Below are positions 6,843 through 13,198 of a stretch of 15,726 bases of DNA, piece by piece. The notes beneath the pieces are model-generated. The model saw only the letters and a program-made list of their open reading frames with translations, had not been told where the DNA came from and did not search any database. Each line of letters opens with the position of its first letter. The stretch's first letter is position 1. Source of the DNA: Bacteroidota bacterium (GTDB lineage: Bacteria; Bacteroidota; Bacteroidia; Chitinophagales; Chitinophagaceae); the NCBI GenBank assembly GCA_025361325.1, contig JANYAL010000415.1, positions 1 through 15,726 on the forward strand. Reading direction: 5' to 3'. A program made the position numbers and the translations under genes.

Positions 6843-7787
6843 TTATTTGCCCATTACCTTGTCCCATAATTCCGGAATCCTTTTCACCCATACCAACTCC
6901 TTGGTCTTTTCCTTGGCATCCTGTACCGGTGAGCCAAAATAGGAACGGCCACCTTCCAGGTTGCCCACCACACCACTTTGCGCATATACTACAGCGTTTG
7001 CTCCAATAGTGAGCGTCTTGCTTACCCCCACCTGTCCCCAGAGGATTACCCCGTCTTCCAGTGTCACCACTCCAGCAATGCCCACTTGTGCGGCAATCAG
7101 GCAATTTTTACCTATGATCGTATCGTGACCTATATGGATCATATTGTCCATCTTGGTTCCCTGGCCAATGAAGGTATCATGGCTTACCCCCCTGTCGATG
7201 GTGCATCCTGCACCGATTTCCACATCGGCTTCGATAATGACCCTTCCGCAACTGGGCATTCTCTTATACCACAGTTCACGGTCTTTATTACCGTTGTAAT
7301 AAAACGCATTGCTTCCAATCACCGTTCCTGCCTGTATGATAACCCGGTCACCTATAATGCAATGGTCCATGATGGTAACATTGGGGTGAATGATACAATT
7401 CTTCCCGATGCGCACGTGATTGCCTGCGAATACATTGGGGTAGAGGAATGTTCCCTCACCTATGACTGCAGAATCACTGATCATTTTGGAGGAGGGTTCA
7501 AAAGGCCGGAACTGATCGACAATCTTACAATAGGCTTCGAACGGATTATCAACGATCAGCAGTGCTTTACCCTCCGGTACCATTGTTTCCTTATTGATGA
7601 TAATGAAACTCGCTGCACTATTTATGCATGTATCATAATATTTCGGGTGATCCACAAATACGAGATCGCCTTTTTCCACCTTGTGCAATTCGTTGATACC
7701 CGTAGCACTTGCCCCGGTGTTGCCCACTGTTTTTGCCTGGATAAGATCAGCGATCCATGAAATGGAAACAGGTGAAGGGAATTGCAT
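6843..7787 (-). CDS. lpxD: LpxD-family UDP-3-O-acylglucosamine N-acyltransferase
   Basis: A 314-residue left-handed beta-helix acyltransferase. LpxD adds a 3-hydroxyacyl chain to the 2-amino group of UDP-3-O-acyl-glucosamine in lipid A synthesis. Residues 1-95 form the N-terminal uridine-binding domain. Hexapeptide repeats run from about 103 to 285. Diagnostic sites are VIGSNAF (157-162, compare VIGSDGF), the segment VEIGAGCTIDRG (189-200) and MDNMIHIGHD (213-222), where H221 matches the catalytic His of E. coli LpxD. The last 30 residues form the helical tail. It is slightly shorter than the usual 340 or so, and GFGF is replaced by AFYY, so it may be a second paralog with altered acyl choice. 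ATG 7787 is used, not an in-frame TTG at 7805. It stands alone, away from other lipid A genes. Confidence 0.87.
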   Translation of the reverse strand: MQFPSPVSISWIADLIQAKTVGNTGASATGINELHKVEKGDLVFVDHPKYYDTCINSAASFIIINKETMVPEGKALLIVDNPFEAYCKIVDQFRPFEPSSKMISDSAVIGEGTFLYPNVFAGNHVRIGKNCIIHPNVTIMDHCIIGDRVIIQAGTVIGSNAFYYNGNKDRELWYKRMPSCGRVIIEADVEIGAGCTIDRGVSHDTFIGQGTKMDNMIHIGHDTIIGKNCLIAAQVGIAGVVTLEDGVILWGQVGVSKTLTIGANAVVYAQSGVVGNLEGGRSYFGSPVQDAKEKTKELVWVKRIPELWDKVMGK

Positions 7788-7802
7788 ACAGATAATTTTT
7801 AG

Positions 7803-7810
7803 CAAAGGTA
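7803..7810 (-). promoter_or_regulatory. -7 element upstream of lpxD
   Basis: On the minus strand TACCTTTG matches the Bacteroidota -7 consensus TAnnTTTG exactly and lies 15 nt before ATG 7787, giving a leader of about ten bases. No TTG is found at the usual -33 distance, so only half of the promoter is supported. Confidence 0.5.
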
Positions 7811-8130
7811 CATGGCTTTGTATTTAATTGACTTTTGCTGGGAAAATCATTTAAAAGAGTAATTCCGGAATCGGTTATGAAAATATTTTTTATTTATTTT
7901 CATTTAGAAAAATGGCTGGTATCATATCCGGGAATTATGGTTCTAACTATAGTTCTTGCAACAGTTGATTTCTGTTTATACGAAATATAGATTGCGATCA
8001 ATATGCTGAAATACCAGTAGAATCAATACTTTAATAGTTTTTTAAAATGGGAATTGCAAAGGATGTTTGTAACAGATCATAATGAGACAATGATGTTCTA
8101 TTGCAGTTTATATATGCATGGCGCAATGCT

Positions 8131-8139
8131 TTATCCACA
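8131..8139 (+). other. Perfect DnaA box
   Basis: TTATCCACA, the exact consensus for DnaA, lies in the AT-rich gap and is followed by an A-run (8144-8152). I found no second perfect or near-perfect box within the gap, so an origin of replication is not shown; a lone site can also be a regulatory DnaA site or chance. Confidence 0.3.
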
Positions 8140-8213
8140 GCGTAAAAAAAAATGTTAATAAAAATTATCAAGAAAATTTTCCAATTAGGAAAAATTATTT
8201 TTAATATTGTGTA

Positions 8214-8292
8214 GGGAATGTTTATTCCCGGTACTTACTAACCCATCTATATAACAAAGCCCGGATAAGAAATTCCGGGCTTTATTATTTTT
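8214..8292 (+). ncRNA. Candidate small RNA of about 79 nt with its own promoter and terminator
   Basis: A -7-like TAATATTG (8202-8209) is followed within 5 nt by a perfect hairpin GGGAAT-GTTT-ATTCCC (8214-8229). A single-stranded linker of about 26 nt follows, and then a ten-pair terminator hairpin with a T-rich tail. No open reading frame of note lies inside. Upstream, the dyad TTTTCC-AATTA-GGAAAA (8177-8193) could be an operator. The terminator has no protein gene before it on this strand, since lpxD is divergent, so a short transcript is the simplest explanation. I do not recognise it as 6S RNA, tmRNA or another named family. All structure is seen directly; transcription is inferred. Confidence 0.5.
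8256..8292 (+). terminator. Orphan intrinsic terminator
   Basis: The arms AAAGCCCGGA (8256-8265) and TCCGGGCTTT (8274-8283) form ten perfect pairs around an 8-nt loop, followed by ATTATTTTT. It lies 288 nt before yicC and has no protein gene upstream on its strand. It probably ends the candidate small RNA. Confidence 0.75.
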
Positions 8293-8579
8293 CGCATACC
8301 TGCTTTTTATTCTCCCACAGATTTTTTTAAATTGAATCAGTAGTTTTTATTTTTCAGGTTTGTATATCAACCAAAGTAAGAACCGTATTAGATCCGTTCT
8401 GTTAACTCCAGTACTGTATGTGCAGGAACATGTATGTGTTTGATATGCTGCCAAAACGGTTACACCTACCGATCATAACATGAATTTGTCATTATACAAC
8501 AACATGGCTTTTGGGACCAACAATGATTGCTACACTGCTTCAAGTACAACAAATCGAGTATCTTGCCAAAAAAAATAAC

Positions 8580-9455
8580 ATGCTTAAATCAATGACTGGA
8601 TTCGGAAGAGCGGAGCAGACCGTGAATGAAAAGACATTTTTGGTTGAATTAAAAGCACTGAACGGAAAGCAATTCGAGTTGCAGTTGAAATTACCTCCAT
8701 TGTTAAGACCCTATGAATTTGAGATCCGAAATACTTTACAGGAACAACTGATCAGGGGTACGATCGATTGTACGGTAAATATTAAACAGAATGGTACTTC
8801 CAAACCTGTTAACATCAATACTGATCTCATTAAAGCATATTATCTTCAGATAGAAAAACTGGCCGGCGAGCTGAAGATCGACACAAACTCCGTGCTGAGT
8901 GCATTGCTGCGTCTTCCTGAAGTGGTGACACCTACCAATGATATTTTGAGTGAACCCGATTTCAGGGAATTCAGTAAGGTCTTGCTGGCAGCATTGAAGG
9001 ACCTCGAGCAACACCGGGTGGAAGAGGGAGGGGTCTTGGAAAAAGACCTGGTCAAACGCATCTCTAATATCAATGAACAGGAAGAAGCTATTTTGAAACT
9101 GGAGCCCAACCGCAAGAAGCGGATAGTAGAGGAGATCAATCAACTGCTCGAAAAGCATGTAGGTAAGGAAAATATCGACAACAACCGTATGGAACAGGAG
9201 CTGATTTATTACATGGAAAAAATAGATATTCATGAAGAACAGATCAGACTTCGTCAGCATTGTGAATATTTCAGGTCCATTTTAGCGGAAAAGGAAGAAG
9301 GAAAAGGTAAAAAGTTGTCCTTTATCCTTCAGGAGATCGGCCGTGAAATCAATACTACCGGCAGTAAAGCCTATGATGCAGATATACAGAAATGCGTGGT
9401 CAAAATGAAAGACGAACTGGAAAAAGCCAAGGAACAGGTTTTGAATGTTCTTTAA
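8580..9455 (+). CDS. yicC: YicC family endoribonuclease/stress-induced protein
   Basis: A 291-residue cytoplasmic protein with both YicC parts. The N-terminal domain starts MLKSMTGFGRAE, the family hallmark, and continues with VELKALNGKQFE. The C-terminal DUF1732 domain (about 208-291) includes LSFILQEIGREINTTGSKA and the closing helix KMKDELEKAKEQVLN. E. coli YicC is a metal-dependent endoribonuclease linked to sRNA turnover. ATG 8580 is chosen over an in-frame TTG at 8511 because MxxSMTGF(G/A)R marks the true N-terminus. In many bacteria gmk follows yicC; here gldH does, 31 nt on. Confidence 0.92.
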   Translation: MLKSMTGFGRAEQTVNEKTFLVELKALNGKQFELQLKLPPLLRPYEFEIRNTLQEQLIRGTIDCTVNIKQNGTSKPVNINTDLIKAYYLQIEKLAGELKIDTNSVLSALLRLPEVVTPTNDILSEPDFREFSKVLLAALKDLEQHRVEEGGVLEKDLVKRISNINEQEEAILKLEPNRKKRIVEEINQLLEKHVGKENIDNNRMEQELIYYMEKIDIHEEQIRLRQHCEYFRSILAEKEEGKGKKLSFILQEIGREINTTGSKAYDADIQKCVVKMKDELEKAKEQVLNVL

Positions 9456-9478
9456 AGCTTAAGTAAGCTCTATTTTTA
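9456..9478 (+). terminator. Weak hairpin between yicC and gldH
   Basis: The arms AGCTTA (9456-9461) and TAAGCT (9464-9469) with a two-base centre start at the base after the yicC stop and are followed by CTATTTTTA. Only about five pairs can form, so it may attenuate rather than stop transcription into gldH. Confidence 0.3.
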
Positions 9479-9486
9479 ATATACAT

Positions 9487-9972
9487 ATGGTCCGAAAACA
9501 TTTTAGCCGCCTTTTTATGTTGCCCATTGCGGGATGTCTTTTATTTGTGTCCTGCAAACAGATAGATCTTTTTGAGAAGAATACGGTCATACCCAAATAC
9601 GAATGGCAAAGCAATTTTACCATTACCGGAAAATTCAATATCACGGACACCTTGAATGCGTATAACCTTTTCCTGGTGATACGGCATACAGATGCTTATA
9701 AATACAACAATATTTGGCTGAATGTTGGGCTGCAGTCACCGGGCGACAGTATCTATTATCAAAAAGTTGACCTCGTGCTAGCAAATGATGCAAATGGATG
9801 GGAAGGGACCGGAATGAATGATATATGGGAAGTAAGAAAACTGCTTAATGGAGAGCCCCGGCGTTTTAAGAAGGCAGGGAATTATTATTTCAATATTGCT
9901 CATATTATGCGGGAAAACCCGCTTTATAATGTAATTAGTGCGGGCCTGAGAGTTGAGAAAGTAAGCGAATAA
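9487..9972 (+). CDS. gldH: Gliding motility lipoprotein GldH
   Basis: A 161-residue lipoprotein. A basic N-terminus and hydrophobic stretch lead to FVSC23, a fair lipobox, with K-Q after the modified Cys. The mature part shows GldH features I recall from Flavobacterium and Chitinophaga: QIDLFEKNTVIP, LFLVIRHTDAYKYNNIWLN, the GDSIYYQ segment, WEGTGMNDIWEVR and IMRENPLYNVISAGLRVEK near the C-terminus. In F. johnsoniae GldH is needed for gliding and for stability of the type IX secretion and gliding machinery. Presence of this gene alone does not prove gliding, since non-gliding Bacteroidota keep it. The start at 9487 gives a lipobox-compatible signal. It leads the envelope cluster. Confidence 0.87.
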   Translation: MVRKHFSRLFMLPIAGCLLFVSCKQIDLFEKNTVIPKYEWQSNFTITGKFNITDTLNAYNLFLVIRHTDAYKYNNIWLNVGLQSPGDSIYYQKVDLVLANDANGWEGTGMNDIWEVRKLLNGEPRRFKKAGNYYFNIAHIMRENPLYNVISAGLRVEKVSE

Positions 9973-10053
9973 TTATATAAAAATTAACAACCCCTGTACG
10001 TTCATGAAATCCAACCCCTCATTTTTACAAAACATTTCTTTATTTTGCATGGT

Positions 10054-10905
10054 ATGAAAATCAAATTCCTTGCCTTAGTTATTGTAATGGTACTCGCAAA
10101 TACCGTAAGGGCACAGCGTTATGATTATGTTCAGGAGGGAGAATTCGGCATCACAGCAGGTGCCGCACATTATTTCGGTGACCTGAACACCCGGGCAGCT
10201 ATTGACCATCCAAAGGTTGCTTTGGGGCTCTTTTTTCGAAAGCAGTTTGGCAATTATGTTGGTATGCGGTTAAGTGCACATTATGCTCAGCTGGGGTATA
10301 GTGATATATACAGCAAGAATGATTATCAAAAAACAAGAAACCTTAGTTTCAACACCAATGTCTGGGAACTGGCCGTACAAGGAGATTTTAATTTTTTTAA
10401 ATTTATACCAGGTGATCCTGAACATTATTACACACCGTATGTTACACTTGGTCTTGGCGCTTTTTCATTTGATCCGTATGCCTATCTCGGAGGCGATAAA
10501 GTATTTCTTCGTCCGCTTGGAACAGAAGGACAGAATGTGGGGTATAAGGGTAGAAAACCTTACGGCACCATGGCAATCTGTATTCCGCTGGGTGTAGGAA
10601 TCAAATATAATCTCAGCGAAAAGGTCAATATTTCTTTTGAGGTATCACAACGCTTTACCACCACCGATTACCTGGATGATGTGAGTACCACCTATGTTGG
10701 GATTAACAAATTTCCGACACTTCCCAACGGTAATCCTTCACCTGCTGCACTTCTTCAAGACAGGTCATACGAAATAGACCCCAATAATATACTGGGAGTG
10801 GAAGGAAGGCAAAGGGGATGGAGTAAGCAGAACGACCAGTACATTATAGCCGAAATCGGCCTGTCCATAAATATCAGTACAACCCGTTGTCCCGGTACTA
10901 ATTAA
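10054..10905 (+). CDS. DUF6089 family outer-membrane beta-barrel protein
   Basis: A 283-residue exported protein with signal peptide 1-20 (ending TVRA) followed by Gln. The mature chain begins with YDYVQEGEFGITAGAAHYFGDLN and carries alternating beta strands such as YYTPYVTLGLGAFSFDP and GVGIKYNLSEKVNISFEV, typical of a small outer-membrane barrel. I recognise it as the DUF6089 family usually found just upstream of uppS and bamA in Bacteroidota, which fits here. Role unknown; an envelope-biogenesis link is suggested by the neighbours. ATG 10054 begins the signal peptide; an in-frame TTG at 10045 is part of TATTTTG (10041-10047), a near-consensus -7 element, so the mRNA may have almost no leader. 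Confidence 0.85.
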   Translation: MKIKFLALVIVMVLANTVRAQRYDYVQEGEFGITAGAAHYFGDLNTRAAIDHPKVALGLFFRKQFGNYVGMRLSAHYAQLGYSDIYSKNDYQKTRNLSFNTNVWELAVQGDFNFFKFIPGDPEHYYTPYVTLGLGAFSFDPYAYLGGDKVFLRPLGTEGQNVGYKGRKPYGTMAICIPLGVGIKYNLSEKVNISFEVSQRFTTTDYLDDVSTTYVGINKFPTLPNGNPSPAALLQDRSYEIDPNNILGVEGRQRGWSKQNDQYIIAEIGLSINISTTRCPGTN

Positions 10906-10938
10906 GAGCCCCCGATTATTTAATTAACATCCTTTTAT

Positions 10939-10956
10939 GGAATTATTAATAATTCC
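10939..10956. promoter_or_regulatory. Perfect 18-bp palindrome before the unknown secreted gene
   Basis: GGAATTATTAATAATTCC is self-complementary over its whole length. It lies 33 nt after the DUF6089 stop and 31 nt before the next start codon. It could be an operator for a dimeric regulator or fold as a seven-pair hairpin; the AT-rich tail (GTGATTATTATTTAG) lacks a clean T-run, so a terminator is less likely. Confidence 0.45.
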
Positions 10957-10987
10957 GTGATTATTATTTAGTATTTTTCCTACTATT

Positions 10988-11737
10988 ATGAATTATATGA
11001 TGAACATACTTTGCATTTCTATGATGTTTTTTTGTGGTCCGCTGGTTTTCGGACAATATAATCCCGTGACAAGCATGAATGATGATTTTAAACAAATAGC
11101 CGGACTTAAATCAAGACAAACGGGATTTGAAGGATTGCAGACTTATAATTCCGGTGAAGTAAAAGGATCACAGTTCTTTTACCCAGGCTGGGCAAATGGA
11201 TCAGTCACAACCATTAAGAATGAAGTGATCAATAAAAATTACCAGTTTCTGTTCGATCGGGTGCGTCATGAACTTTTCATAATCTTTAAACTTGACAAAT
11301 CAAATCCCAAAGAAGTCTTACAGGCAGAGAAGAACCAGGTGAAGACTTTTACGATAATTACCGATAGAGATCATGTTTTTGTACCTGGCAGTGCTTATCA
11401 TACCCTGCATCCGGATGAATTTTACGAAGTACTTGAAAAAAAGGAAACCGCCTTCACCTTATTGAAGCTGGTTAAGACCAGATTTGTGAAATTCGACAGC
11501 AGGGATATGCTGAGAGTCAAAAGAGGGGAAATGTATGATGAATTCATTGACAAAACAACATACTATCTCGTTTATGGATCGGAAGACCCGAAAGAGATTG
11601 AATTTACAAGGAAAAGTATTATTTCTGTCATTCCTTCCAGCAAAAAGGAACTTGTAACCGATTATTTCAATGATAATGAACAACGTGAACAAAATGACGA
11701 CTTCCTCATAAAATTGGTGCAGATATTAAACAACTAA
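10988..11737 (+). CDS. Secreted protein of unknown function
   Basis: A 249-residue protein with a signal peptide (about 1-22, hydrophobic with LVFG before Gln). The mature chain is rich in charged and aromatic residues and predicted beta strands; GSQFFYPGWANGSVTT followed by YQFLFDRVRHELFIIFK recalls small beta-rich exported proteins common in Bacteroidota that I cannot name. There is no lipobox, no membrane helix after the signal and no known catalytic motif. Basic and acidic clusters fill the C-terminal half. It sits between the DUF6089 gene and uppS, a spot normally without a gene in my recollection of this cluster. Start could also be the Met at 10997 or 11000. Real coding character is clear; function is not. 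Confidence 0.75.
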   Translation: MNYMMNILCISMMFFCGPLVFGQYNPVTSMNDDFKQIAGLKSRQTGFEGLQTYNSGEVKGSQFFYPGWANGSVTTIKNEVINKNYQFLFDRVRHELFIIFKLDKSNPKEVLQAEKNQVKTFTIITDRDHVFVPGSAYHTLHPDEFYEVLEKKETAFTLLKLVKTRFVKFDSRDMLRVKRGEMYDEFIDKTTYYLVYGSEDPKEIEFTRKSIISVIPSSKKELVTDYFNDNEQREQNDDFLIKLVQILNN

Positions 11738-11805
11738 ACCAATCTTTCTGTAATAAAGCCCCTGGTCATTTTATTATCCAAAGCTGTAATGATTTTGACC
11801 AGTAA

Positions 11806-12178
11806 TACGATTGCAGCATACCCAAACATTTAGGATCTGATCTGAACTATCAGAAATTAAAGGAAGCATATTCAAGCAATGCAACTCCGCTCAGAACGAA
11901 AAGAGCTGGTTTTGTATCCAATCCCTCAATCGGTCACTTCATTTATACGCAACAGGGAACTAAATTTACCGCAGATGATTTCATTGTCTCCAATACCCAA
12001 GGATCGAACACTGAGGATAATGTGGAAGCTGAATAGTTCAATATCAGTATTATGGCTTCTGGAATGTTAGCATACAGTACTATGGTTATGGGTTAAGAGT
12101 CACTGGTGAACTGGTGAAGCAACAAGATTTACGCCACAACAGGTATTCCAAACAAATTATATTACTTTTACAGCCCAA
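11806..12178 (+). pseudogene. Decayed coding remnant upstream of uppS, family unknown
   Basis: A 76-codon open stretch (11806-12033) reads like real protein, for example FVSNPSIGHFIYTQQGTKF and ADDFIVSNTQ, but lacks any start codon and ends at TAG 12034-12036. The same frame continues past the stop as FNISIMASGMLAYSTMVMG and ends at TAA. A second frame then carries LRVTGELVKQQDL and on into QPKVTLVA, whose last codons come from the adjacent palindrome. One nonsense change and one frameshift would join these pieces into a single protein of about 125 residues. I do not recognise the family. The upstream arms CTGGTCA (11762-11768) and TGACCAG (11796-11802) may mark the edge of the decayed piece. 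The fragments are seen directly; joining them is inference. Confidence 0.4.
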
Positions 12179-12199
12179 AGTCACGCTCGTAGCGTGACT
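12179..12199. repeat. REP-like palindrome before uppS
   Basis: Nine-base perfect arms AGTCACGCT and AGCGTGACT surround CGT, forming a tight GC-rich hairpin in an AT-rich neighbourhood. It ends 18 nt before the uppS ATG and is followed by ACTCATTTTTAGCTTTTT, so it could also act as a terminator for transcription entering from the left. The form resembles REP elements moved by REP-associated tyrosine transposases. No second copy lies in this window. Confidence 0.55.
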
Positions 12200-12217
12200 A
12201 CTCATTTTTAGCTTTTT

Positions 12218-12976
12218 ATGAGCCTTATGGATAAAATCGACATCCAGCGTTTGCCTAAACATATAGCTATAATTATGGATGGGAATGGAAGGTGGGCAAA
12301 GGAAAAAGGCGAAGACCGATTGTTTGGCCACCTGCATGGTGTTGAAAGTGTACGGAATATTGTGGAAGGCTGCGCCGAACTCGGCATTCAGTACCTGACC
12401 CTTTATGCATTCAGTACGGAGAATTGGGATCGTCCGGAATATGAAGTATCTGGACTGATGGAATTACTGGTGGATACCATTCAAAAAGAGGTACCTACTT
12501 TGAATAAAAACAATATCCGGCTGCAGTTGATAGGGGATCAGGAAATGTTACCTGAAGCCGCAAAAAAGGAACTTAAGGATGCCTTATTTGAGACAGCCGG
12601 TAACACTGGACTTACCCTTATCATGGCATTGAGTTACAGTAGTCGCTGGGAGATCACCAATGCGGTTAAACAAATCGCCATTTCAGTGAAAAGAGGGGAA
12701 CTACAGCCCAAAGAAATCACTCCCGAAACAATTCATCAATATTTAAGTACAAGTGAATTTCCTGATCCGGAATTGATGATCAGGACAAGCGGAGAATACC
12801 GGATAAGTAATTTTTTATTATATCAGCTTGCTTACACTGAATTATATTTTACCCATACCCTATGGCCGGATTTTAGAAAAGAGAACCTGTATGAGGCTAT
12901 TTTGGAATACCAACACAGGGAAAGAAGGTTTGGAAAAACCAGTGAACAGGTAAATAAGGAAGAGAATTCACCATAG
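12218..12976 (+). CDS. uppS: Isoprenyl transferase (undecaprenyl diphosphate synthase)
   Basis: A 252-residue cis-prenyltransferase that extends farnesyl diphosphate with isopentenyl diphosphate to make the lipid carrier for peptidoglycan and other wall polymers. Catalytic D21 lies in MDGNGRWA (20-27). Other conserved parts are FSTENW (65-70), the SYSSRWEI segment (139-146; most families have GGR where SSR stands) and DPELMIRTSGE with RISNFLLYQLAYTELYF (183-211), which contact diphosphate and Mg. All expected residues are present. ATG 12218 or the in-frame ATG 12227 could start it. The REP-like hairpin ends 18 nt upstream, so a promoter must lie very close or transcription must read through it. 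bamA follows after 222 nt, the usual Bacteroidota order. Confidence 0.95.
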   Translation: MSLMDKIDIQRLPKHIAIIMDGNGRWAKEKGEDRLFGHLHGVESVRNIVEGCAELGIQYLTLYAFSTENWDRPEYEVSGLMELLVDTIQKEVPTLNKNNIRLQLIGDQEMLPEAAKKELKDALFETAGNTGLTLIMALSYSSRWEITNAVKQIAISVKRGELQPKEITPETIHQYLSTSEFPDPELMIRTSGEYRISNFLLYQLAYTELYFTHTLWPDFRKENLYEAILEYQHRERRFGKTSEQVNKEENSP

Positions 12977-13198
12977 TTAACTATTGAGTTCGATTTGTTG
13001 TACGTCTTGCTGACAGCTGATCTGCCTTAAGAAACTATATATCAAATGAATTAAATATAGAAGAATCATTATGGGAAAAAAGGCATTTAATTCAATTTTC
13101 CATGAAAAATAGGCATAATAGGTAAAAAGATAAGTCGATATGTTTAACAAATAGTTTTAATTATTGGGCTTAATTTGCCGCACGTAAAAAACCAATTG

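Larger units (their letters stand above)
7811..8579. other. Long AT-rich non-coding region between lpxD and yicC
   Basis: I see no credible protein gene in these 769 bases. The left part holds three dyads: ATTCCGGAAT (7862-7871), the arms ATGAAAATA (7877-7885) and TATTTTCAT (7895-7903), and AACTATAGTT near 7945. The middle holds a perfect DnaA box and a promoter-hairpin-terminator unit, listed separately. The right part (8293-8579) contains a possible promoter for yicC, TTG 8332-8334 with CAGGTTTG 8355-8362 at 20 nt, which would imply a leader of about 210 nt. The two flanking genes are divergent, so both need promoters in this interval. Confidence 0.6.

Noticed and set aside
6978..7760. 260-codon open frame on the plus strand
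   Set aside because: It is antisense to lpxD, has no recognisable domain, and its openness follows from lpxD codon use.
7811..8579. CRISPR array, tRNA or rRNA in the long gap
   Set aside because: No spaced direct repeats, no cloverleaf with a CCA-ready acceptor stem and no rRNA-like segments were found.
8504..8580. Short frame from ATG 8504 before yicC
   Set aside because: Only about 25 codons, no family likeness and no supporting context; probably leader sequence.
11762..11802. Arms CTGGTCA and TGACCAG with a 27-nt spacer
   Set aside because: Seven-base arms with a long spacer are weak evidence; no target duplication or transposase is visible, so no mobile element is called.
12639..12664. 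SYSSRW in UppS instead of the common GGRW
   Set aside because: The substitution, as I recall, is usual in Bacteroidota UppS and does not indicate a broken enzyme.
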